From: Acidobacteriota bacterium
GTDB lineage: Bacteria; Acidobacteriota; Terriglobia; UBA7540
Length of the DNA stretch: 11,853 nucleotides
Direction of reading: 5' to 3'
Assembly (NCBI GenBank): GCA_021789565.1
Contig: JAJYJL010000113.1
Coordinates: 1 to 11,853, forward strand
Position numbers and translations under genes: made by a program. Positions 1 to 7,280 of the stretch are shown here, one piece after another. The notes below the pieces were generated by a model. That model saw only the letters and a program-made list of their open reading frames with translations. It ran no database searches and was not told the origin of the DNA. The first letter of the stretch is position 1, and each line of letters starts with the position of its first letter.

Positions 1-103
1 CGGCACTCGCCGTCTCCTGCTTGTGTGTTTCCGGGCCGTAAGGGGTCCGGCGCGCGAACCAATCGGGATATCTGTCGGATGGTGTATTGTGGACAATTCA
101 ACT

Positions 104-589
104 ATGACTTCTGAAAAGGAAAAGCGTCCCCAGGAAGAAGCAAAACCGGTCTACGGAATCGCAGAAATCATGAAGTTTCTTCCTCACCGTTACCCCTTTC
201 TGCTGGTGGATAGGATCCTTGAGATTGAAGGCGACAAGCGAATTGTCGGCCTCAAGAACGTGACCATCAATGAGCAGTTCTTCCAGGGGCACTTTCCTGG
301 AGCGCCGGTGATGCCCGGCGTGCTGATTATCGAATCGATGGCGCAGGTGGCCGGCGTGCTGATTTATCGTGATCTGCCGGACAAGGACAAAAAGCTCATC
401 TATTTCAGCGGGATCGAAAACGCCAAATTTCGGCGTCCCGTATTGCCGGGCGACCAGCTCCACGTGGAGATGCAGCTTTTAAACCGCCGCAATAACTTCG
501 GGAAAATGCAGGGACGTGCCACCGTGGACGGCAAACTGGTGGCGGAAGCTGTAGTTCTGTTCGCAATCGTGGAGAAGCCCGGTTCATGA
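104..589 (+). CDS. fabZ: 3-hydroxyacyl-ACP dehydratase FabZ
   Basis: FabZ dehydrates 3-hydroxyacyl-ACP to trans-2-enoyl-ACP in the elongation cycle of type II fatty acid synthesis. It draws on the same 3-hydroxyacyl-ACP pool that feeds LpxA. From the ATG at 104 the protein is 161 residues, a normal family length. The hot-dog-fold signatures are clear: LPHRYPFLLVDR near residues 26-37 and GHFPGAPVMPG near 62-72, with the catalytic pair His63 and Glu77 (in IIESMAQ) spaced 14 apart as in the family. The frame is open upstream with GTG codons at 23 and 89. I prefer 104 because the extra residues look unlike FabZ. The TGA overlaps the lpxA ATG (ATGA), implying coupled translation. Having lpxA next to it is typical of lipid A clusters. 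Confidence 0.96.
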   Translation: MTSEKEKRPQEEAKPVYGIAEIMKFLPHRYPFLLVDRILEIEGDKRIVGLKNVTINEQFFQGHFPGAPVMPGVLIIESMAQVAGVLIYRDLPDKDKKLIYFSGIENAKFRRPVLPGDQLHVEMQLLNRRNNFGKMQGRATVDGKLVAEAVVLFAIVEKPGS

Positions 590-1362
590 AAGTCCACCCC
601 ACAGCGGTGATTCATCCCAAAGCCCAGCTAGCGTCCAGCGTCACGGTTGGCCCTTACACGGTGATCGGTGAAGACGTCGAACTCGGTGAGGACTGCGAGG
701 TCATGTCGCATGTGGTTTTGCAGGGGCCCGCAAAATTCGGCAAGGGAAATAAAATCTTTCCCTACGCTTGTATCGGACAGGACCCTCAGGACCTCAAGTA
801 TCGCGGAGAGCGGACGTCCGTCGAAATCGGCGACGACAACGTTCTAAGGGAATTTATCACCGTTCACCGCGGCACGGAGCCCGATGGCGGCGTCACGCGC
901 GTCGGCAGCCACAACTTGCTGATGGCCTACGTCCATATCGCTCACGACTGCCAGCTTGGAGACCATATCATCATGTCCAACGGTGCTTCGCTGGCGGGAC
1001 ACGTTGAGATCGGCGACCGTGCCATCGTCGGCGCCTTCTGCGGAATTCATCAGTTCTGCCGCATAGGCGCGTACAGCTTTCTGGGCAGCTACACGATTGT
1101 GAATAAGGACATCCTTCCGTATTCGAAAACTTCCGCCGACCGGCCCATGTGCGTTTACGGCGCCAACCGGCTGGGGCTTGAGCGCGTGGGCCTGCAGAAA
1201 GAAGATATCGACGAGCTACAGGCTGCCTTCCGGATTCTCTGCCGCTCTAAACTGAACACCACGCAGGCCCTCGAGAAGCTGGAGGCTGAAGGGATCAAGT
1301 CTTCTCATGTGAGGGCGTTGGTGGATTTCATCAAGACTTCAGCGCGTGGGGTTGTGAAGTGA
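586..1362 (+). CDS. lpxA: UDP-N-acetylglucosamine O-acyltransferase LpxA
   Basis: LpxA performs the first step of lipid A synthesis in the cytoplasm, moving a 3-hydroxyacyl chain from ACP to the 3-position of UDP-GlcNAc. The 258-residue product starts with repeated hexapeptides of the left-handed beta-helix. It carries QDPQDLKYRGE near residues 65-75 and MAYVHIAHDC near 113-122, where His120 aligns with the E. coli catalytic base His125. The C-terminal part (about 190-258) is the usual helical extension ending in TSARGVVK. By hand alignment Asp69 matches E. coli Asp74, which lies near the sugar 3-OH. Ser168 sits where E. coli has the acyl-chain ruler residue Gly173. The gene overlaps fabZ by 4 nt and lpxI by 4 nt, so the three are almost certainly one transcript. 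Confidence 0.97.
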   Translation: MKVHPTAVIHPKAQLASSVTVGPYTVIGEDVELGEDCEVMSHVVLQGPAKFGKGNKIFPYACIGQDPQDLKYRGERTSVEIGDDNVLREFITVHRGTEPDGGVTRVGSHNLLMAYVHIAHDCQLGDHIIMSNGASLAGHVEIGDRAIVGAFCGIHQFCRIGAYSFLGSYTIVNKDILPYSKTSADRPMCVYGANRLGLERVGLQKEDIDELQAAFRILCRSKLNTTQALEKLEAEGIKSSHVRALVDFIKTSARGVVK

Positions 1363-2243
1363 ATGACGAAGCTGCCAGGACTGCAAGTCACGCAGGGGGC
1401 GAAGCCGCGCCGGAACAATCGGCAGCTACCACAACGGACCGCTATGCCATTATCGCGGGAAACGGACGCTTTCCGTTTCTGGTGCTGGATGCGGCGCGCG
1501 ACCGAGGGATTGAGCCCTTGGTTGTTGCCATCAAAGAAGAAGCTTTCCCTGAACTGGATAAGAACGCCCAGGAGATTGAATGGCTAAGCCTTGGCGAAGT
1601 GGCGCGACTGCTGGAGTTGCTTACCGAACGCAGCATCAATAAGGTCGTGCTGGCAGGGCAGGTGAAGCATGTGCAACTTTTCAGTTCCATCAAGCCTGAT
1701 GGCGTGGTTGAGCAGGCTTTGAACGGGATGGAGCGGAAGAATACCGACGCGCTAATCGGTGCGTTTGTCAGCATGCTGGAGATGCGTGGCGTTCACGTAG
1801 TGGATTCAACTCTGTTTCTCAAGCCTTTGTTGGCGGCTGAGGGAAGCATGACTGTGCGCGCGCCCGATGAGAATGAGCTTGCCGACATTGCTTACGGAAG
1901 GGAAATCGCCAAAGAGATTGCCAGCCTCGATATCGGACAGACGATTGTCGTAGCGGACCGAGCCTGCGTAGCCATTGAGGCAATGGAAGGCACCGACGCG
2001 GCCATCGAGCGCGCTGCGGCCCTGAGTAACGGGAAGCGGTTGGTGGTCGTCAAAGTTAGTAAGCCGCAACAAGACATGCGGTTTGATGTCCCCGTTGTGG
2101 GCGTTCGGACGATCCGGGTTATGCGGCGTGCCAATGCCAGGGTGCTGGCCGTAGATGCCGGGATGACCCTGCTTTTCGAGCGGGAGCAACTGATCGAAGA
2201 AGCAAATCGGGCCGGCATCGCGGTAATCGGAATGGCAGATTGA
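1359..2243 (+). CDS. lpxI: UDP-2,3-diacylglucosamine pyrophosphatase LpxI
   Basis: LpxI hydrolyses UDP-2,3-diacylglucosamine to lipid X and UMP. It is an unrelated replacement for LpxH that attacks the alpha phosphate. The 294-residue protein has the family N-terminal motif YAIIAGNGRFPFLV beginning at residue 28, the LAGQVKH block in the first domain, and the C-terminal block with DIGQTIVVADRACVAIEAMEGTD. A Gln-Asp-Met-Arg-Phe-Asp stretch follows, whose Asp239 is a plausible counterpart of the catalytic Asp known from Caulobacter LpxI (inferred from position). The start is a GTG overlapping the lpxA TGA (GTGA). No other start codon lies in frame before the conserved domain, so about 27 Ala/Thr/Glu-rich residues precede it. 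The ATG at 1363 is in another frame and is not used. Confidence 0.94.
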   Translation: MNDEAARTASHAGGEAAPEQSAATTTDRYAIIAGNGRFPFLVLDAARDRGIEPLVVAIKEEAFPELDKNAQEIEWLSLGEVARLLELLTERSINKVVLAGQVKHVQLFSSIKPDGVVEQALNGMERKNTDALIGAFVSMLEMRGVHVVDSTLFLKPLLAAEGSMTVRAPDENELADIAYGREIAKEIASLDIGQTIVVADRACVAIEAMEGTDAAIERAAALSNGKRLVVVKVSKPQQDMRFDVPVVGVRTIRVMRRANARVLAVDAGMTLLFEREQLIEEANRAGIAVIGMAD

Positions 2244-2312
2244 GTGTTTCGTGCCGCAGGATGAAGCCTTGCCTGAGGCGGATCGAGGGGGTTTATTTCG
2301 GAACTAAGGAAA

Positions 2313-3287
2313 GTGCCTATCGCCGTACTTGGCGTGGGAGAGCACGGTAAGCGCCACGCGCAGGCATTGAAACGTGTCCGCGGCGCGGAGTTGGCGGGAG
2401 TTTACGATCAGCGTCTGGATCGCGCGGAATCAATGGCGGTGGAATTGGGCGTGAAAGCTTTCAAGAGTTTGGAAGAGGCTCTGGAAGCTGCTGAGGCGGT
2501 CAGTGTTGTGATTCCGACAACGGACCATGCGGCTGTCGCCCGGCAGGCAATGGAAGCCGGCATCGATGTTTTACTCGAAAAGCCGATTACGCGTACAGTA
2601 GAAGAAGCCGATGGGCTGATTGAGATTGCAAATCGAACGGGACGCATCCTCCAAGTTGGTCATCTCGAACGCTTTAACCCCGGAGTGGTAGCCGCCAAAG
2701 CCGTCACACACCAACCCCTTTTCTTTGAAATCCATCGGCTGGGGGTTTTCAGCCCTCGCAGCCTGGACGTGGACGTGGTATTTGACCTGATGATCCATGA
2801 TCTCGACCTTGTCCTCTGGTTGGCGGACACCGAGCCACGTGAAGTGCGCGCCGTAGGCCTCCCCGTGCTGACAGACCGGGTCGATATTGCCAATGCGCGA
2901 GTTGAGTTTGAAAACGGAGCAGTGGCCAACTTCACCGCGAGCCGGGTAAGCACGGAGAAGGTGAGGAAATTCCGATACTTCCAGCCCCACGAATATATTT
3001 CCATCGACTTTTCCCGGCGGGACGCACTTCTTCTGAATGTGGCGAAGGATGGCGAACATCCAGGTATTTCGTTCCGCAAACTGGAAGTCAAGAACACGGA
3101 CCCGCTGGAAGCCGAGCTGAAATCGTTTGCTGACTGCGTCCGGACGCGGCGCCCGCCTCTTGTTGGAGGGAAGGAAGGTCGGTCCGCATTGGCACTAGCC
3201 GAGAAGGTCATGTTTTGCATCGAAGAACATGCGGGGCGCGTAAATGTTCCACTCACGCGTCCTTCGGGTCACAGCGGAGAGTTGTAG
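2313..3287 (+). CDS. Gfo/Idh/MocA-family NAD(P)-dependent oxidoreductase
   Basis: This is a 324-residue dehydrogenase of the Gfo/Idh/MocA family, which oxidises or reduces hydroxyl or keto groups on sugars, often nucleotide sugars. Visible features are the Rossmann dinucleotide motif with Gly7, Gly9 and Gly12, the family EKP motif at residues 89-91 (Lys90 catalytic), GHLERFNPGV around residue 115, and an Asp158-x3-His162 pair in FDLMIHDLDL typical of the active site. The GTG start at 2313 follows an AAGGA with only 2 nt between; the frame closes upstream at 2274, so little extension is possible. It lies 69 nt after lpxI, which suggests an envelope-sugar substrate. UDP-GlcNAc 3-dehydrogenase (GnnA) is one candidate, but no aminotransferase partner is in the window. 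The substrate is not assigned here. Confidence 0.88.
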   Translation: MPIAVLGVGEHGKRHAQALKRVRGAELAGVYDQRLDRAESMAVELGVKAFKSLEEALEAAEAVSVVIPTTDHAAVARQAMEAGIDVLLEKPITRTVEEADGLIEIANRTGRILQVGHLERFNPGVVAAKAVTHQPLFFEIHRLGVFSPRSLDVDVVFDLMIHDLDLVLWLADTEPREVRAVGLPVLTDRVDIANARVEFENGAVANFTASRVSTEKVRKFRYFQPHEYISIDFSRRDALLLNVAKDGEHPGISFRKLEVKNTDPLEAELKSFADCVRTRRPPLVGGKEGRSALALAEKVMFCIEEHAGRVNVPLTRPSGHSGEL

Positions 3288-3336
3288 TCCCGTCCTGGCA
3301 TAGACCGGACACCAAGGTCCAACGGAAAGACTGGTT

Positions 3337-4362
3337 ATGAGTATCCAACCTGAGTTTCGGCTCTTGGTCGACCTTGAGACGGAAGTGGCCCGCTGGCGGC
3401 GCCGGACGTATTTCCTGCTGGCTGTATTCCTGCAAATCGCTTTTGGCCTGATCCTGATGTTTACCCCGGGCCTTTTCACGAAGCTGATTGGCGTAACTGC
3501 CGTCCAGCTCCAGCCCAAAGAGGAACATCGTCAGGAGCAGACGATGCTTTATTTCCCGCCGGATCTCCTGCGTTCCCGTCCCAAACCGCCGAACACCAAT
3601 ATCCTTTCGGACAAGAACCGGATTGCGCAAGGCAAGTCGCCCACGGTTGATAAGAACGGGTTGACCATGCCCTACATGCGCGGGAATACGAAGTTGCCGG
3701 AAATTGCCGGTGGCCATCATGCTCCGGCGCCCCCGACGCCTCCGGCCCAAAAGCCGGGTCAGGAAATGGCCCAGGCGCCTAAACCGGCTCCTCCCACCCC
3801 TCCACCGCCCAAGAAGGAACCGCAGGAGGAAGCCCAGCTTCGCCTGGACAGCGTCAGGCCGCCTGAAACGAGTGGAACCCCGCACATCACAATTCCGACT
3901 ACCACACCCGGGCAGGCTATCCAGCAGTCTTTAAGGGCCGCCATCCAGAACCCGAGCGGTCCCGGTGCCGCAGGTCCGGGCGATTCGACTGACCAGTTCC
4001 AGAACATCCAGCCGAATTTTTCGACTGCCGGGCCCATTATTCTGTCTGATACCCGTGGCGTCAACTTCGGGCCTTATTTGGCGCGAGTCGTCTATATTGT
4101 CCGGCGCAACTGGTACGCCGTCATTCCGGAATCAGCGCGGCTTGGAGAAAAAGGGCGCGTCGCCCTTGTTTTTGAGATTGTTAAGGACGGCTCAGTGCCT
4201 CAGTTGCGCCTGCTGGCATCGTCGGGCTCTCCCGCCCTGGACACGGCCGCGCTCGCCTCTATTCGAGCTTCCAACCCCTTTCCGCCATTGCCTCAGCAAT
4301 TTACCGGCAATCATCTGGTACTGGAATTCATATATTTTTACAATATGGGCACGAACTATTGA
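3337..4362 (+). CDS. TonB-family protein (single TM anchor, Pro-rich linker, TonB/TolA-like C-terminus)
   Basis: The product is 341 residues and built like a TonB or TolA energy transducer. A short cytoplasmic N-terminus with Arg21-Arg23 leads into one hydrophobic segment at about residues 25-43. A long periplasmic region follows, including a proline/lysine-rich stretch at about 129-165 (PAPPTPP and PTPPPPKK repeats). A C-terminal domain at about 244-337 has the TonB/TolA-type pattern: YLARVVYIVRRNWY, then VFEIVKDGSVPQLRLLASSG, then a conserved ALASIRASNPFPPLP block. Such proteins usually transmit inner-membrane energy to outer-membrane receptors or tether the envelope. No exbB, exbD or receptor gene is in the window, so its partner is unknown. 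It follows the oxidoreductase by 49 nt and could share its transcript. Family is confident, exact role is not. Confidence 0.82.
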   Translation: MSIQPEFRLLVDLETEVARWRRRTYFLLAVFLQIAFGLILMFTPGLFTKLIGVTAVQLQPKEEHRQEQTMLYFPPDLLRSRPKPPNTNILSDKNRIAQGKSPTVDKNGLTMPYMRGNTKLPEIAGGHHAPAPPTPPAQKPGQEMAQAPKPAPPTPPPPKKEPQEEAQLRLDSVRPPETSGTPHITIPTTTPGQAIQQSLRAAIQNPSGPGAAGPGDSTDQFQNIQPNFSTAGPIILSDTRGVNFGPYLARVVYIVRRNWYAVIPESARLGEKGRVALVFEIVKDGSVPQLRLLASSGSPALDTAALASIRASNPFPPLPQQFTGNHLVLEFIYFYNMGTNY

Positions 4363-4387
4363 ATGGTATTTGCGGCTCGGCTAGAAT
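4359..4387 (+). promoter_or_regulatory. Predicted sigma70-type promoter for miaA-hfq-hflX
   Basis: TTGAAT (4359-4364) and TAGAAT (4382-4387) are separated by exactly 17 nt, close to the TTGACA/TATAAT consensus. The -35 overlaps the stop codon of the TonB-like gene. Transcription would start near 4394, giving a leader of about 185 nt before the miaA ATG. Prediction from sequence only. Confidence 0.55.
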
Positions 4388-4487
4388 CAGAAACGGGGAA
4401 ATTAGGGGGGACTGAATAGGGATCTCTTGCAGAGTTACGTCTCTGATTTTCCGGCACATTTGAACCCATTGGTCCTGACATTTCTGA

Positions 4488-4595
4488 ATGGAGCGCCCTT
4501 CAAAGCTGCAATTGCTCGGAGCTTTTCTGCTTCTTGCCCTAGCCCTTTGTATCTTAATGGGTGGTTATCTGCGTCTGATATGGTCAATGAGGTAG
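4488..4595 (+). CDS. Possible 35-residue single-TM microprotein upstream of miaA
   Basis: A short open frame begins at the ATG at 4488 and stops at TAG 4593-4595. It encodes MERPSKLQ followed by an unbroken hydrophobic run (LLGAFLLLALALCILMGGYL) and a short basic end (RLIWSMR). This is the shape of a small inner-membrane protein with the N-terminus inside or outside. It overlaps the miaA start by 16 nt in another frame, an arrangement suited to coupled translation. No good Shine-Dalgarno sequence is visible before the ATG, and I recognise no family. It may also be a chance frame or a leader peptide. Confidence 0.3.
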   Translation: MERPSKLQLLGAFLLLALALCILMGGYLRLIWSMR

Positions 4596-5572
4596 GCAAG
4601 GGGTATCCTCTGGTTGCTATCGCCGGGCCTACGGCGACCGGGAAGTCTAAGCTTGCTGTCTACCTGGCCAGCCGACTGGGCGGCGAAGTGGTGAGCTATG
4701 ATTCCGTCCAGTTCTACCGCGGCTTTGACATTGGGACTGGCAAGCTGCCGGTTGATGAACGCCAAGGCATTTCTCACCACCTGCTGGATTGCCTTGACCC
4801 CGCGGAACCGTTTACGGCCGGCGATTTTCGCCGTGAAGCCGCGAAGGTAATCGAAGGAATACGCGAACGCGGCAACTTGCCCATCCTGGCGGGTGGAACC
4901 GGACTTTACCTGCGGGCGCTATTGATGGGACTATTTGAGGGGCCCCCGCGTTCAGAGGTGTTGAGAGCAAGGTTGCGCACCATGGCCGAACGTCGCGGTC
5001 GTGAGTTCGTTCACAGGTTGCTGAGGCGGTTGGACCCGGATTCGGCCGGCCACATTGATCCGCGTGACCTGCAAAAGGCAATCCGCGCGGTCGAGGTCTG
5101 TGTTGTTGCTGGAAAGGCGCTTTCAGACTTGCAGGCGCGCGGCCGCGAGCCGTTACCGGGTTACGAATGTTTCAAGATCGGGCTTAACCCGGACCGCGGA
5201 GAGCTCTACGCCCGGATCAACCGCCGAGTGGAGAGGATGTTTGCAGCTGGACTGGAAGGAGAGACGCGCCTCATGCTGGCGCGCCCGGATGCCAGAAGTA
5301 TCAAGGGCCTGGGATCATTGGGTTACCGTCAGGTCGCAGCTGCCTTGCGCGGAGAGATCACAATGGAAGATGCCGTTCGAGAGACCCAAACGGCCACGCG
5401 GCATTATGCCAAGCGCCAGCTGACCTGGTTCCGGCGCGAGCCGGGAATGAACTGGTTCGCAGGTTTTGGGGACGATCCGGCACTGCAGCACGAGGTGTTG
5501 AAAGATCTGAAAGTCTGGTTTGCATCGAAATTTAATCGGGCCTCCTGCCTCCCGAAGGCTGTATCCTTATAG
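4580..5572 (+). CDS. miaA: tRNA dimethylallyltransferase MiaA
   Basis: MiaA transfers a dimethylallyl group from DMAPP to N6 of A37 in tRNAs reading codons that start with U, which stabilises codon-anticodon pairing. From the ATG at 4580 the protein is 330 residues, normal for the family. It has the P-loop GPTATGKS at residues 16-23, the [16 protein letters not shown] block at about 40-55 containing the catalytic Asp41, [29 protein letters not shown], and a C-terminal [13 protein letters not shown] motif that contacts tRNA. The frame is open back to a TTG at 4427, which would add 51 residues unlike MiaA; I reject that extension. The gene is followed by hfq and hflX, as in many proteobacteria, and is preceded by its own predicted promoter. 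Confidence 0.95.
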   Translation: MVNEVGKGYPLVAIAGPTATGKSKLAVYLASRLGGEVVSYDSVQFYRGFDIGTGKLPVDERQGISHHLLDCLDPAEPFTAGDFRREAAKVIEGIRERGNLPILAGGTGLYLRALLMGLFEGPPRSEVLRARLRTMAERRGREFVHRLLRRLDPDSAGHIDPRDLQKAIRAVEVCVVAGKALSDLQARGREPLPGYECFKIGLNPDRGELYARINRRVERMFAAGLEGETRLMLARPDARSIKGLGSLGYRQVAAALRGEITMEDAVRETQTATRHYAKRQLTWFRREPGMNWFAGFGDDPALQHEVLKDLKVWFASKFNRASCLPKAVSL

Positions 5573-5616
5573 GGGGTGGCAGGGCGCTGAGCATGACGGC
5601 GACAAACAGGACCTCT

Positions 5617-5859
5617 ATGGAAAAACAACAGAATATTCAGGACGGTTTCTTGAATTCCCTGCGGAAAGAAAAATCGCTTGTCACGATTTATTTGATGAGT
5701 GGTGTCAAGCTGACGGGAAGAATTCGCAGCTTTGACAAGTTCGCCGTCATTCTGGACAGCAACGGCGCGGAGCAGCTGATCTTTAAACACGCTATATCAA
5801 CCGTGCTGTTGAATCGCGGAAACAGTACCGTGGTGTCATCGGCGTCGCCGGGAGGTTAG
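5617..5859 (+). CDS. hfq: RNA chaperone Hfq
   Basis: Hfq forms a hexameric ring that binds U-rich 3' ends on its proximal face and A-rich segments on its distal face, promoting sRNA-mRNA pairing. The 80-residue product has Sm1 (about residues 22-46, with Lys31 and Phe39) and Sm2 (FKHAIST at 56-62). Gln8 and Asp9 match E. coli numbering. The proximal-site Tyr of E. coli (YKHAIST) is Phe here. The rim patch is Arg-Lys-Glu-Lys instead of several arginines, and the C-terminal tail is short. I start at 5617 because AGGA lies 5 nt upstream and the N-terminus then aligns with other Hfq proteins. An in-frame ATG at 5593 would add 8 residues and also has an upstream AGGG. It starts 44 nt after miaA and abuts hflX. 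Confidence 0.95.
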   Translation: MEKQQNIQDGFLNSLRKEKSLVTIYLMSGVKLTGRIRSFDKFAVILDSNGAEQLIFKHAISTVLLNRGNSTVVSSASPGG

Positions 5860-7161
5860 TTGGAAACTCGCCAGCAGCAGGTTTCTGAGAAGGCGTATCT
5901 GGTGGGATGGGTCCAGACGCGCCGGGGAAGGATTGTTGCTGATTATGACCCGGAAGAAAGTCTGGAAGAGTTGCGTGAATTGGCTTCCAGCGCCGGAGCC
6001 CAGGTGGTTGGCTCCGTACTGCAGCGGTCACCCGAAGCGGACCCTGCGACCGTGGTGGGCAGGGGAAAAGCCCACGAGATTTGCGTCGAGGCCCGCGCCG
6101 CCCGCGCGGACGTAGTTCTTTTTGACCAAGACCTGACACCCACACAACTACGCAACCTGGAATCGGTCCTCCATTCCAAGGTGATCGACCGCACCCAGTT
6201 AATCCTGGATATTTTTGCCCGGTGCGCCCGCAGCCGTGAAGGCCAATTGCAGGTGGAACTGGCCCAATTGACCTATCTGTTGCCTCGCCTTTCCGGCCAC
6301 GGCACGAGCCTTTCAAGGCTCGGCGGCGGCATTGGTACAAGGGGGCCCGGCGAACAGAAACTCGAGTTTGACAGGCGTCGTATCCGCGCCCTCATTCAAC
6401 GCCTAACGCGGGGAATTACCAAAGTGCGTTCAGAGCGTTTTCTTCACCGGGCGCATCGCCGTGACAAACGCTTCCTGACAGTGGCCCTGGTGGGCTACAC
6501 GAACGCCGGCAAATCGACCTTGTTCAACGCCCTCACTCGTGCACGCGTCACAACTTCCACCAGGCTGTTTGCTACACTCGACCCGACTGTCCGGGCAATC
6601 CAACTCCCCTCGCGCCGGCAGGTGCTGCTTTCCGATACCGTTGGATTCATCCGCAAGCTTCCCCCGCATGTTGTGGCCGCTTTCCGAGCCACCCTTGAAG
6701 AGCTGGACGATGCTAACCTTCTTTTGCAAGTGATGGATTCTTCCCATTCCCAGCGACGACAACATGAAAATACCGTCGAGCAGTTGCTGGAAGAGATGGG
6801 CTTAGCAGGGACTCCGCGGATCATGGTGTGGAACAAGATTGACCAGTTGGACGAGGCCTCGCGGGCACAATTACCCAAAGGGCCTCAGCACGTCGAAGTT
6901 TCGGCCCTTAGGGGGGAGGGTTTCGAGGCACTCCTTGAAGCCATCGACTGTGCCCTTGACGACGACCCGATTGTCGAGACTGAATTTGAATTTTCAGCGG
7001 GCGACGGCGAACGGCTAGCCCTGCTCCACCGGGCCGGAAACGTGCTTTCTACGCGCTATGAGGACAATCGCGTCATGGTCCGGGCCCGCCTTGCAAAATC
7101 GGTCTGTGAACGGCTGGAATCAGAGAACCATCTGAGCGTAAGCCTGGCTGCCCCTCACTAA
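5860..7161 (+). CDS. hflX: Ribosome-associated GTPase HflX
   Basis: HflX is a TRAFAC-class GTPase that binds the 50S subunit and can split stalled or heat-stressed 70S ribosomes. The 433-residue protein shows the N-terminal HflX domain (about 10-195) ending in the glycine-rich RLGGGIGTRGPGE linker. The G domain follows, with G1 GYTNAGKS at 212-219, G3 DTVGF at 259-263 and G4 NKID at 325-328, then a C-terminal domain. The start is a TTG immediately after the hfq stop codon. A strong GGAGG (5851-5855) sits inside the last codons of hfq, 4 nt before it, so hfq must be translated through the hflX ribosome-binding site. No hflK/hflC follows, unlike in enterobacteria. Confidence 0.94.
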   Translation: METRQQQVSEKAYLVGWVQTRRGRIVADYDPEESLEELRELASSAGAQVVGSVLQRSPEADPATVVGRGKAHEICVEARAARADVVLFDQDLTPTQLRNLESVLHSKVIDRTQLILDIFARCARSREGQLQVELAQLTYLLPRLSGHGTSLSRLGGGIGTRGPGEQKLEFDRRRIRALIQRLTRGITKVRSERFLHRAHRRDKRFLTVALVGYTNAGKSTLFNALTRARVTTSTRLFATLDPTVRAIQLPSRRQVLLSDTVGFIRKLPPHVVAAFRATLEELDDANLLLQVMDSSHSQRRQHENTVEQLLEEMGLAGTPRIMVWNKIDQLDEASRAQLPKGPQHVEVSALRGEGFEALLEAIDCALDDDPIVETEFEFSAGDGERLALLHRAGNVLSTRYEDNRVMVRARLAKSVCERLESENHLSVSLAAPH

Positions 7162-7189
7162 ACCCTTGTATTTTGGCAGCTTTGAAACC

Positions 7190-7210
7190 TGTGGAAAAAG
7201 TTGTGGAAAA
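7190..7210 (-). other. Two tandem DnaA-box-like 9-mers
   Basis: TGTGGAAAA occurs at 7190-7198 and again at 7202-7210, 12 nt apart. Read on the minus strand each is TTTTCCACA, which fits the relaxed DnaA-box consensus TTWTNCACA. A third match in the other orientation, TTTTGCACA, lies at 7384-7392. Binding is not shown. Confidence 0.35.
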
Positions 7211-7252
7211 GAACCTGCCCGTAGCACATGCCCGCAACCGTGTCAAGGTTGC

Positions 7253-7280
7253 CCCAAATGCCCGGTTTATTTGGGTTTTT
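7253..7280 (+). terminator. Intrinsic terminator after hflX
   Basis: CCCAAAT (7253-7259) pairs perfectly with ATTTGGG (7269-7275) around a 9-nt loop, followed directly by TTTTT. It lies 92 nt past the hflX stop and is the expected Rho-independent end of the miaA-hfq-hflX transcript. A second T-run follows at 7290-7297. Confidence 0.6.

Noticed and set aside
23..103. Extended FabZ from GTG at 23 or 89
   Set aside because: Residues before Met at 104 are not FabZ-like and 104 gives the usual length. The open frame upstream may be chance.
4427..4579. 51-residue N-terminal extension of MiaA from a TTG
   Set aside because: The conserved MiaA region begins shortly after the ATG at 4580; the extension has no MiaA character and the microprotein frame competes for the same DNA.
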